A stretch of DNA of 20,990 bases from a virus, in the IMG/VR virus record IMGVR_UViG_3300006802_013355, positions 1 to 20,990 of that record; one strand, 5' to 3'. A program made the translations under genes and the position numbers. The notes beneath the pieces were generated by a model, which worked only from the letters and a program-made list of their open reading frames with translations, ran no database searches and had not been told where the DNA came from. Position 1 is the first letter of the stretch. Each line of letters begins with the position of its first letter. Positions 7,856 through 14,159 of this stretch are shown here, one piece after another.

Positions 7856-9200
7856 TTACTCCATCCTTGTGTGTCCTATAAAGAGAGCCTATCTTGTTTT
7901 CATTACCACCATTTAGAAGATTGGCTAACTTATCAGTTGTGGTAAAACCTGTTGGCAAATTATCATTTAGGTCAATAAAACTTCTATCTGGCTTCATCTC
8001 TATGTTGAAGTTGATACCAGCTTGTCCCATACGATTCTTACCAATGTGAAACTTACGTTGTGAAAATGTCCCAAAGAAATCAACTACATGGGCCTTGTTG
8101 ATAGCCTCACCGACCTTATCAATGGTAATAACATCATCATTGAAACCTTCACGATTACTTTGTGTTGCTGTCCAAATAGGTTTCTTGATTTCCATAGACA
8201 GGGCTCTAAGGTCTTCAAAGATACTTTCTAACTCAAACCTCTTTTGCTCGTATCCTCTACGTGACTTCATCAAATCACCATAGTCAATGATGATAAGGTC
8301 TGGCTCAATGTCATTAGAAATCAAACGACCAATATGAAACTTGATTGTGTTGATTGTAGCAACTTTTGGTGGATACTCTTTGATAAACAACTTACCACCA
8401 GTGAATCGTTGCATAAGGTTTTGGGCCTCTGTTTGTCTTGTTATCAACTCCTTAGTTGGAATACCAGTAATACGACTATCATAACGATTACCTACGTGTG
8501 ACTCAGAAAGCTCAAAAGTGTAGTGGACAACATTCTTACCTGCAGCCAAAGCACCATAACCAAAGTTGACCAACATAAAACTCTTACCGCCGCCAGTTGG
8601 AGCCATAACAACACCCAGCTCACCAGCAGCTAATCCACCATCTAAGATACTTTCTTGGTCTAACAATGGAAAACCAGTAGGTATAGTTTGTCTTGTGTGA
8701 ATTTGTCTACGTGATTCAAAGCTATCAAAAAAGTCTTGACCCAAGTCTTGCTCGGTGTTTATCTTCAAGCTATTCTCAATGGTGCTTTGTATTTCTTCAT
8801 AACGACCTTCCTTGAGAAGGTCAACAGACTTTAGGATAGCCTGTTTCATACTCATGTTTTTACAAAACTCTATTGACTTGTCCTTAGCGTATTCTATCTC
8901 TTGACGATTGACTCTCGTCTGAATGTCAAGCAATACTTCAATAGTGTCTTCCTTCAATGCTCCATCAGGCATTGTTGATATTTCCACCTTTACTGTTTCG
9001 TATGATGGTGGAGTATTATACTTGTTGAATAACTTTCTTATCTCTGTCCAAAGTGTTTTGTGAGCGTCACTGGTGAAGTATTCATCTTTCAATGTTTCAA
9101 ATGACTTCTCAAAGAAAACACGGTCAGTGATAAGACCTTGCAATACACAGTTTTGAAAACCAATTCCAAAAGACTCAAATGTATCAGTATTATTAGACAC
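7848..9200 (-). CDS. replicative DNA helicase, DnaB/T4 gp41 family
   Basis: 450 residues. Hexameric 5'-3' helicase that unwinds the fork. The N-terminal helical domain (about 1-150) matches the DnaB N-terminus in position; the C-terminal RecA-fold motor has Walker A APTGGGKS (200-207) and Walker B DLIIIDYGDL (301-310), then TATQSNREG (motif 3-like). An IPTGFPLLD stretch precedes the motor, as in DnaB (PTGF.DLD). The start is GTG at 9200 with AAGGAG 8 bases before it. No separate primase is present in the window, and no fused primase domain is visible. It lies 12 bases downstream of the 5' nuclease gene in the replication unit. Confidence 0.92.
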   Translation of the reverse strand: MSNNTDTFESFGIGFQNCVLQGLITDRVFFEKSFETLKDEYFTSDAHKTLWTEIRKLFNKYNTPPSYETVKVEISTMPDGALKEDTIEVLLDIQTRVNRQEIEYAKDKSIEFCKNMSMKQAILKSVDLLKEGRYEEIQSTIENSLKINTEQDLGQDFFDSFESRRQIHTRQTIPTGFPLLDQESILDGGLAAGELGVVMAPTGGGKSFMLVNFGYGALAAGKNVVHYTFELSESHVGNRYDSRITGIPTKELITRQTEAQNLMQRFTGGKLFIKEYPPKVATINTIKFHIGRLISNDIEPDLIIIDYGDLMKSRRGYEQKRFELESIFEDLRALSMEIKKPIWTATQSNREGFNDDVITIDKVGEAINKAHVVDFFGTFSQRKFHIGKNRMGQAGINFNIEMKPDRSFIDLNDNLPTGFTTTDKLANLLNGGNENKIGSLYRTHKDGVNG

Positions 9201-9212
9201 CTAAATATCTCC

Positions 9213-10178
9213 TTAGTTTTTCAAGATGGAAAACGATGCGACCCAATTATCTAAGTTTGACGGACTCACATTTTCGTTTAGTAGGTTAATACGAAACTTG
9301 TAAGAATTAAACTTAGGCGCATCTTTATCGTAAGTTTTATTTATAGTATCAATAGCGGCAAGAGAAATGTCTAGCTCTTGTAATTGTACAATACTATAAT
9401 TCAGTTTAATCAACTCTTCATTCTCAACATACTTTTGATACTTCTTTTCACTACGACCTTTTGCCCAATCTATAAAGTCACCTGCATCATAACTTTTTTC
9501 ATTATCCCACAGGAGATGTATTTGATTACGAGCTGTTTTCTCACCGATACCTTTTACACCTTGTATGTTATCACTCTTGTCGCCAACAACAGCCTTGAGT
9601 AAGGCATAGTTTGGTGGGTGAATGTTTTCTTTTTGATGCATCCACTCCAAGTCAATAAACTCACCTTGTTTGTTGGTCTTTGTTTTTACTGGTCTGAATA
9701 CACTAGTATTCTCATCTACTAGTTGTAGATAGTCTCTATCAGTGCTGACAATGACCTTCTTACGGTCTTTGATAGTATTCTTACACATATAGGCAATAAC
9801 ATCATCAGCTTCCAAATACTTTACAGCTACTTGTTTCAAAGGTAAAAACTCCATAGCCTCTTTCAACGCTTCAAGTTGACGAGCGAAGGCTTCCTTCTCA
9901 CTCTCATCTGAGGTCTCAAACCCCCTTCTCATCCCCACCATCTTACGACCTCGTTTGTAATCCTCTAACTTCTTTCTTCGTTTCTGAGAGGAGCCAGCAC
10001 CCTCCCAAGCGATTATACACTCACTTGGTGAAAACTTGTTGATATAACTTTGAAGTGCATTTAGACTTCCATAAAAACCACCTACGTGCTCTCCATTATC
10101 ATTGGTCAATGGTATTGATGAAAAACAACGGCAATAAAGATTGAGTAAATCAATCAACAATACAGGCTTATCGGACAC
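9213..10178 (-). CDS. 5'-3' exonuclease / flap endonuclease (Pol I N-domain, T4 RNase H family)
   Basis: 321 residues from a GTG at 10178. Removes RNA primers and flaps during lagging-strand synthesis. The acidic metal-binding motifs are intact: LLIDLLNLY (D10), EADD at 124-127, STDRDYLQL from 146, and GDKSDN at 200-205. The helix-hairpin-helix GVKGIGEKTA follows at 208-217, and basic KRRKKLEDYKRGRK forms the helical-arch region. No polymerase domain is attached. A longer reading frame back to 10247 exists, but the GTG has AAGGAG 6 bases upstream that overlaps the stop of the preceding gene, and the family's conserved sequence begins only there. It works with DnaE and the helicase encoded in the same window. 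Confidence 0.93.
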   Translation of the reverse strand: MSDKPVLLIDLLNLYCRCFSSIPLTNDNGEHVGGFYGSLNALQSYINKFSPSECIIAWEGAGSSQKRRKKLEDYKRGRKMVGMRRGFETSDESEKEAFARQLEALKEAMEFLPLKQVAVKYLEADDVIAYMCKNTIKDRKKVIVSTDRDYLQLVDENTSVFRPVKTKTNKQGEFIDLEWMHQKENIHPPNYALLKAVVGDKSDNIQGVKGIGEKTARNQIHLLWDNEKSYDAGDFIDWAKGRSEKKYQKYVENEELIKLNYSIVQLQELDISLAAIDTINKTYDKDAPKFNSYKFRINLLNENVSPSNLDNWVASFSILKN

Positions 10179-10188
10179 TTGTTGCTCC

Positions 10189-10593
10189 TTATAATAGGGT
10201 AAAGTTAAAACCTTTAGATGTAGTGTAGTAACACTTTTTAACACCATAGTCTTTCATTATCTTATAACAAGACTTGCATGGGTGTGCAGGTTTGAGTAAA
10301 CCGTTTTTATCTTCTCGGTAAACATACATTGTTGACCCTTGCAGATTGTCTTCGTATCGGTAGGGGTTTACCTTTAGAAGAACATCTAACTCAGCATGGA
10401 TACTGTGTGCAAAAAAGTCATAATGTTTTCTAAGCATAGGGTGACTTTTATCTTTATTACACCCTACAAAAATCTTACCATTTTTTAGAATCAAAACTGT
10501 GCCAAACCTAGTGTGATGCATACTTTTCAAACATTCATTACGAGCAATACGGAACCATTTATTACTCGTAACTTCCTGCACTGCACTATTCAT
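10189..10593 (-). CDS. cytidine/dCMP deaminase-like protein
   Basis: 134 residues. The zinc-binding signatures of the cytidine deaminase fold are present: HAE at 66-68 (proton-shuttling Glu68) and PCKSC with C106 and C109. In phages such proteins usually convert dCMP to dUMP, the substrate of thymidylate synthase, and ThyX is encoded a few kilobases upstream. Substrate choice cannot be read from the sequence; a tRNA or free-base deaminase is possible. Start ATG at 10593 with AAAGG 5 bases upstream; the frame is open further, to 10650, but that extension is unlike the family. A 79-base gap separates it from the upstream membrane protein, the longest gap inside this unit. Confidence 0.8.
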   Translation of the reverse strand: MNSAVQEVTSNKWFRIARNECLKSMHHTRFGTVLILKNGKIFVGCNKDKSHPMLRKHYDFFAHSIHAELDVLLKVNPYRYEDNLQGSTMYVYREDKNGLLKPAHPCKSCYKIMKDYGVKKCYYTTSKGFNFTLL

Positions 10594-10639
10594 TTTAACC
10601 TTTTGGTAGAATAAATATAGACTAGAAAATTTTAGAAAA

Positions 10640-10756
10640 ATGACTATCAATCAAAAAAATTTAGATTCATCTTTAGGATTCTTTTTTGAAGATATTTTTG
10701 ATGGTTACTATGAAGAACCAGAAGATTGTCCATTGCCACCAAACAATGGTTGGTAA
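10640..10756 (+). CDS. possible 38-aa plus-strand ORF, antisense to a membrane-protein gene
   Basis: ATG to TAA, 38 residues (starts MTINQKNLDSSLG, then acidic FEDIFDGYYEEPEDCP). It would be the only plus-strand gene in the window. It begins in the 79-base gap upstream of the deaminase gene and runs across the 3' end of the membrane protein gene in exactly aligned codons. ATAAATA, the core of a T4-type late promoter, lies at 10611-10617. There is no clear ribosome-binding site. The composition could simply be the antisense image of the Phe/Trp-rich membrane segment, so this is a weak candidate. Confidence 0.2.
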   Translation: MTINQKNLDSSLGFFFEDIFDGYYEEPEDCPLPPNNGW

Positions 10757-10942
10757 TCCAAGAGGCGCGATGCCGACATTCCATAGATAAGCAAATATCC
10801 ATGAAATGCCAGCAATCAAACAACCAAAACCTACAAGAATTGATAGACATAGAGTAAGAATAATCAATTCCACACCATTAGAAGTTTTTTCTTCTTCTTC
10901 GTTTACATTCTGTCTATCTTCTGGTGTAAGTTTTGCGACCAT
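10673..10942 (-). CDS. small two-helix membrane protein, hypothetical
   Basis: 89 residues. A polar acidic N-terminus (about 1-22, EEEEKTSNG) is followed by two hydrophobic stretches (about 24-50 and 58-80, the second with five Trp in WWQWTIFWFF) and a basic tail (KNIFKKES). This predicts two membrane-spanning helices. The ATG overlaps the recombinase stop (TAATG), so it is coupled to it. Function unknown; placement among replication genes could mean membrane attachment of replication, but a holin-like or superinfection-exclusion role is equally possible. Confidence 0.72.
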   Translation of the reverse strand: MVAKLTPEDRQNVNEEEEKTSNGVELIILTLCLSILVGFGCLIAGISWIFAYLWNVGIAPLGLPTIVWWQWTIFWFFIVTIKNIFKKES

Positions 10943-12093
10943 TATAGTTCTTCTTCTCCCTGCAATTCTTCAGTGGTTATTTCTTCTTCTCTCTTATCGG
11001 GGTCTTGTTCTATGATAAGAGCAGACCTTACAAGAGCCTTACAATAGGTGTGGGCCTCTTTGTTTTCTGTTTTACGTATCCAATCAACAAACTTACGATT
11101 CTGAAACTCGTATACTTCTCCCGTATCCTTATTGGTAATAGATGATTTTTGAGCACTAATCTTTTCAGCATGACCAGACTTCAGAAGTATGTCTAACCAA
11201 CTCTCTTCATCTATCAAACCTTTTGTGAAATACATCTTCAACTCGGCTTCACGATGAGGTGGGCCCATTCTATTCTTGATAAGTTTTGGTTTGATACCGA
11301 CACCAATAACATCCTTACCAGCTTTTACCTTACCGCCGCTGTATAGTTTCATACGAACAGAAGAAAAGAAAGGAATGGCCTTACCGCCTGGCGTTACCGT
11401 ATCATCACCAAAGAATACACCAATCTTTTGTCTCACTTGATTTAGAAACACAAGAGCAACTCTTTGTTGACCAACAAAACGTATGAGTTTTCTAAGACCT
11501 TGACCAATCATACGAGCTTGCATACCAATGGTAGCTTCACCGTAATCATTTTGTATTTCTGCATCTGTGGAAGTGCCAGCCACACTATCCCACACAATAC
11601 AACACAGTTTGTCTTTATCGTTTTCCCTAATCTTACGGACTATTTCTTCAATAGCGGAAAATACTTTTTCTACCGACTCAACTTGAATGTATACAAGGGA
11701 GCCTTCTGGATAAAACTTCAAACCAAGCAAGTTTAGGAAGTCTTCATTACAAGCATTCTCTGTATCAATCAATACAGGAATACCACCTTTGTCTTGACAA
11801 TCTTTTAGAATCATGTATGACAATAGGGATTTACCAGTGGCCGCCTCACCACATATTTCGGTGAGGCGACCAACGGGAATGCCCCCATCGGCATTTTCAT
11901 CATTAGAGATGATTGTGTCTAATACTGTAGAGCCTGTTGATAACCACTCCTTTACTTCTGGTGGACTATCACCCTTACCAAGAATATAGGCTACATCACC
12001 GAGCTTCTTGTTAAGACTATCTACAAGTATATCGTTTAGTACCGAATCTTCTTCTACAGAAGACTTGGTTGCTTTTATTTTCTTTCTGGCCAT
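10942..12093 (-). CDS. RecA/UvsX-type recombinase
   Basis: 383 residues. Forms filaments on ssDNA and catalyses strand exchange, supporting recombination-dependent replication and repair. Walker A is GEAATGKS (82-89), a DTENA segment follows near 110-115 (catalytic Glu position), and Walker B is CCIVWDS (164-170). NQVRQKIGVFFGDDTVTPGGKA corresponds to the RecA DNA-binding loop 2 region. The C-terminus is acidic (EEEITTEELQGEEEL), as in RecA. The ATG shares an A with the SSB stop, and the next gene overlaps its stop, so it is translated as part of an SSB-recombinase block. RecA versus UvsX naming is open; the sequence has features of both. Confidence 0.93.
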   Translation of the reverse strand: MARKKIKATKSSVEEDSVLNDILVDSLNKKLGDVAYILGKGDSPPEVKEWLSTGSTVLDTIISNDENADGGIPVGRLTEICGEAATGKSLLSYMILKDCQDKGGIPVLIDTENACNEDFLNLLGLKFYPEGSLVYIQVESVEKVFSAIEEIVRKIRENDKDKLCCIVWDSVAGTSTDAEIQNDYGEATIGMQARMIGQGLRKLIRFVGQQRVALVFLNQVRQKIGVFFGDDTVTPGGKAIPFFSSVRMKLYSGGKVKAGKDVIGVGIKPKLIKNRMGPPHREAELKMYFTKGLIDEESWLDILLKSGHAEKISAQKSSITNKDTGEVYEFQNRKFVDWIRKTENKEAHTYCKALVRSALIIEQDPDKREEEITTEELQGEEEL

Positions 12094-12923
12094 TACTTAA
12101 AGTCTATGGCCTTGTCACCAAGAAGATTGTCAAGAGCATCATCAATCTTCTTACTAACCTTATCATCACCACCAGTATCCTTCTTCTCGTCATTGGAAGT
12201 GAAATCACGAGCAGCACCTGCTGATGAATCTGAATCATCAGCGTTGGGGTTGATGTGTTTGTCAAGAGCAATCTTCATCTCTTCAACTGGGCTATACTCA
12301 AAGAGTGTCTCAACCTCAGTAACACTATCAATGATGGTCTCAATCTCAGCCTTTGTGCCAGCCAAAGGAGTGGGCTTGAGAGCAGTAGTAATGGTAGTAG
12401 GCATCAACCAACCATTGAAGCCTGGCTCAACGGTAACCATCAAGTCCAAACCTTCAGTAGCATCAGTGATGTCAACATTCTGACGCAAACCACTACGGAC
12501 ATGGTTTAGCACTTCCTTGTAGGTAGTGCGGGGTGAAATACTCCACCAACGTATACCCTTGTCTTCTTGACCACGCACAACAATAGGCACATAGACCCGA
12601 AGTGTGGGAGCCATTGTCTTAAACATCTCCTTATAAGACTCATCGTTAGTCTTAGTATACTCATTCCAACAAGTAGTGGCGAAATCACAAATAGGGTCAG
12701 GCTCACCCTTCATCTTATTGGGACACAAGAAAGTGCGACCACCAATCTTAAAGTGAAACCACAACTCACGAAATGGCATATCCAAGTCGTGCTTGTATGG
12801 AGCGATACGAATCTGATGCTCTCCCTCATCCAACTTAACAAGAGCGTCATTCTGTTGATTGCCACCACCCTTGTTATCCAACCTATCAAGAGCGGAATTG
12901 ATTTTATCTAAACTAATCGGCAT
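12093..12923 (-). CDS. single-stranded DNA-binding protein, T4 gp32-like
   Basis: 276 residues. Coats ssDNA at the fork and interacts with recombinase and polymerase. The core has FRELWFHFKIGGRTFLCPNK with H57 and C67, then C79 and C85, which fit the zinc-binding His-Cys-Cys-Cys subdomain of gp32. Aromatic and basic residues around WWSISPRTTYKEV would line the DNA cleft. The tail (about 225-276) is Asp/Ser/Lys-rich and disordered, ending in an acidic amphipathic motif (KKIDDALDNLLGDKAIDFK), typical for protein recruitment. The start is ATG with AAGGAG 11 bases upstream. It heads the longest unit, with two promoters and a 5' hairpin. GC content is clearly higher here than in the methyltransferase cassette. 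Confidence 0.9.
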   Translation of the reverse strand: MPISLDKINSALDRLDNKGGGNQQNDALVKLDEGEHQIRIAPYKHDLDMPFRELWFHFKIGGRTFLCPNKMKGEPDPICDFATTCWNEYTKTNDESYKEMFKTMAPTLRVYVPIVVRGQEDKGIRWWSISPRTTYKEVLNHVRSGLRQNVDITDATEGLDLMVTVEPGFNGWLMPTTITTALKPTPLAGTKAEIETIIDSVTEVETLFEYSPVEEMKIALDKHINPNADDSDSSAGAARDFTSNDEKKDTGGDDKVSKKIDDALDNLLGDKAIDFK

Positions 12924-12971
12924 AAGTTTTCTATCTCCTTGCCATAATGAAACTGCATGATGGGGTTTGTT

Positions 12972-12992
12972 GTAAGTATTCTAATAACTTAC
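12972..12992 (-). promoter_or_regulatory. hairpin at the expected 5' end of the SSB mRNA
   Basis: Minus-strand GTAAGT, a 9-base loop, ACTTAC: a perfect 6-bp stem. The -10 box of the promoter ends at 12999, so the transcript should begin within a few bases of this stem. It could protect the mRNA end, or act as an operator for autogenous repression, as the gp32 leader structure does in T4. This is inference; no footprint or conservation is available. Confidence 0.45.
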
Positions 12993-12998
12993 TCACAT

Positions 12999-13027
12999 AA
13001 TATAAACAACTATCTTAGTTTTGTCAA
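12999..13027 (-). promoter_or_regulatory. sigma70-type promoter for the SSB-RecA-RNR unit (proximal)
   Basis: Minus-strand TTGACA (13027-13022), 17 bases, TATATT (13004-12999), then ATGTGAGTAAG. The upstream AAAGTGC matches other copies. The leader to the ATG at 12923 is about 70 bases, longer than the 26-38 typical of the other units. The TGA stop of a possible 56-aa ORF lies inside the -35 box. Confidence 0.85.
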
Positions 13028-13194
13028 GCACTTTTTTCGTCAAAGCACTCACAAGATTCACCACATGATTTAAATGGTTTATTTCTAAATGTTGATAATA
13101 ATATAAGTAATAGTATGGGGGTTGTCAAGCATAAAATACATGCTAAAACAATTTTTATTTCAGCACCAACCAATGTAACACTCTCCTTCCTCAT
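13024..13194 (-). CDS. possible small membrane protein, 56 aa
   Basis: ATG at 13194 (MRKESVTLVGAEIK). A hydrophobic stretch (about 14-36, IVLACILCLTTPILLLILLS) predicts one membrane helix, followed by a Cys-containing polar tail (SCGESCECFDEKSA). The TGA stop is embedded in TTGACA of the promoter at 12999-13027, in the same reading phase (GCT TGA CA) as at the end of the epimerase gene, which mildly favours a real gene. A complete promoter (13100-13128) lies inside it, which argues against, since the hydrophobic codons and the promoter share bases. The ribosome-binding site is weak; a TTG at 13176 behind GGAG is an alternative start. Confidence 0.4.
   Translation of the reverse strand: MRKESVTLVGAEIKIVLACILCLTTPILLLILLSTFRNKPFKSCGESCECFDEKSA
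13100..13128 (-). promoter_or_regulatory. sigma70-type promoter, distal tandem copy before SSB
   Basis: Minus-strand TTGACA (13128-13123), 17 bases, TATATT (13105-13100), then ATTATCAACATT. It lies 101 bases upstream of the proximal SSB promoter with the same spacing, so the two are tandem. No separate gene follows before the proximal promoter, so it probably adds transcription of the SSB unit. Confidence 0.8.
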
Positions 13195-13336
13195 TTGCTC
13201 TTTTTGATGAGCAAACAAGGAAAAAGGCAAAAAATGGAATGAGCAAAATAATAAGGGGAATAAATAGTAGCTTATTTTTGGAAGAAGGTTTCTTCCCAAA
13301 TTTCAGAAGTTTTAGGATAGATTTGATGTAATACAT
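13160..13336 (-). CDS. possible small membrane protein overlapping the thyX 3' end, 58 aa
   Basis: ATG at 13336 inside the thyX 3' end, in another frame (an earlier ATG at 13354 is also open). A basic amphipathic start (KSILKLLKFGKKPSSKNK) is followed by a strong hydrophobic stretch (LLFIPLIILLIPFFAFFLVC) and a short Cys-containing tail. This predicts one membrane helix with a positive inside. It fills the 140-base gap after thyX, which is otherwise unexplained. Its 3' end overlaps the next small membrane ORF by 35 bases. Both could be chance products of T-rich DNA. Function not inferred. Confidence 0.33.
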   Translation of the reverse strand: MYYIKSILKLLKFGKKPSSKNKLLFIPLIILLIPFFAFFLVCSSKRANEEGECYIGWC

Positions 13337-13985
13337 GTTTGACTGCCTTGGCATATTTTCTGATCTCCCACTGAGAGTCTGGCTTATCTCGTAGCTCTAC
13401 AAAATTCATAAGGGCTTGAAATGATGCTGTCCAGATAACTTCTGTATACTGAGACAACGGCAACATTATTCTTGCTTGTTCTTTTGCGACACCGAGCTTT
13501 AACAACTCTTCATAGTTGTGTTTGATTAGCTTTATCGCATTCTCGTATCTTTCGTGGGCTTCTTCTTGAAGTGGGATTTCACCCACGCTCGCCTGCTTTG
13601 AGTCTGGCGATTGTTGGCGCCAGATTTCGGGAAGATAAAATTCCTCAACTGGCACATAACGGCCACTAATTTCATTCCAAGCATGGTCTTTTGTCGAATG
13701 TGATGATGAAGTTTCTATTCCAACTACGTGTTTATACGCCTGTCTCATAACAAACTCAGGCGCCTTTATGTGTAGTTGGACTATGAGATGTCTAAACGGG
13801 GAAAAGTGTTTATGTTTAGCGAGGTATCTAACAAGTTTTTCATCTGATGTTTCATATGTTTCTTTTCTCTTTCCAAAGGATACACGAGCAGAATTTACTA
13901 CTGTTAAGTCTGTACCACAGAAATCTAACAACTCTACGAAACCCTTGTCTAGAACCTTTGGTTTGATAGCAAACTTACCTTCCAT
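13272..13985 (-). CDS. thyX: FAD-dependent thymidylate synthase ThyX
   Basis: 237 residues. Methylates dUMP to dTMP using methylene-tetrahydrofolate, with FAD and NADPH. The C-terminal part of the ThyX motif is clear: NEISGRY at 104-110. The N-terminal part, usually RHR, is RQAYKH at 81-86, and about 17 residues (VVGIETSSSHSTKDHAW) separate the two halves, longer than the classic RHRx7S spacing. I recall similar insertions in cyanophage ThyX, so it is probably a functional phage subtype. SPFRHLIVQLHIKAPEFVMRQ is the usual lead-in helix. The start ATG lies within the 3' end of the 57-aa gene (11-base overlap). The deaminase-like gene downstream would supply dUMP. Confidence 0.92.
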   Translation of the reverse strand: MEGKFAIKPKVLDKGFVELLDFCGTDLTVVNSARVSFGKRKETYETSDEKLVRYLAKHKHFSPFRHLIVQLHIKAPEFVMRQAYKHVVGIETSSSHSTKDHAWNEISGRYVPVEEFYLPEIWRQQSPDSKQASVGEIPLQEEAHERYENAIKLIKHNYEELLKLGVAKEQARIMLPLSQYTEVIWTASFQALMNFVELRDKPDSQWEIRKYAKAVKHVLHQIYPKTSEIWEETFFQK

Positions 13986-14148
13986 CGTATAAATCTTCCT
14001 CTAATTCATCAAAGTTAGGGTCATTATAGTCAATGTTTTTTATTGCTGTCTTAGTATTACTTCTTCGTGTTTTACGTTGATTCTTCTTTACTCCACGATT
14101 GGGCTTAACTACTTCACTCGCATCTTTTCTGCGATTTGTCCGAGCCAT
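13975..14148 (-). CDS. small charged protein, 57 aa
   Basis: ATG at 14148 with GGAAAG just upstream; ends TAA overlapping the thyX start. The N-terminal half is very basic (MARTNRRKDASEVVKP, KKNQRKTRRSNTKT), the C-terminal 20 residues acidic (DYNDPNFDELEEDLYDGR). The charge split suggests a nucleic-acid-binding head with an acidic tail, but no family is recognised. It fills the whole 174-base gap between thyX and the ligase-like gene, and its stop/start overlap and ribosome-binding site support a real gene. Confidence 0.7.
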   Translation of the reverse strand: MARTNRRKDASEVVKPNRGVKKNQRKTRRSNTKTAIKNIDYNDPNFDELEEDLYDGR

Positions 14149-14159
14149 TTCTTTCCTTT

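Noticed and set aside
10614-10619. Minus-strand TATATT upstream of the deaminase gene as an eighth promoter
   Set aside because: The position 17 bases upstream reads CATTTT; the nearest TTGATA is 25 bases away. No GCTTGACA.
10647-10850. 67-codon minus-strand frame overlapping the 89-aa membrane protein
   Set aside because: The 89-aa frame is coupled to the recombinase stop and has a clear membrane-protein layout; this one is an out-of-frame shadow.
12106-12483. 125-codon plus-strand frame inside the SSB gene
   Set aside because: It is antisense to the SSB tail and core; the Ser/Leu-rich composition is explained by the complementary acidic and Lys codons.
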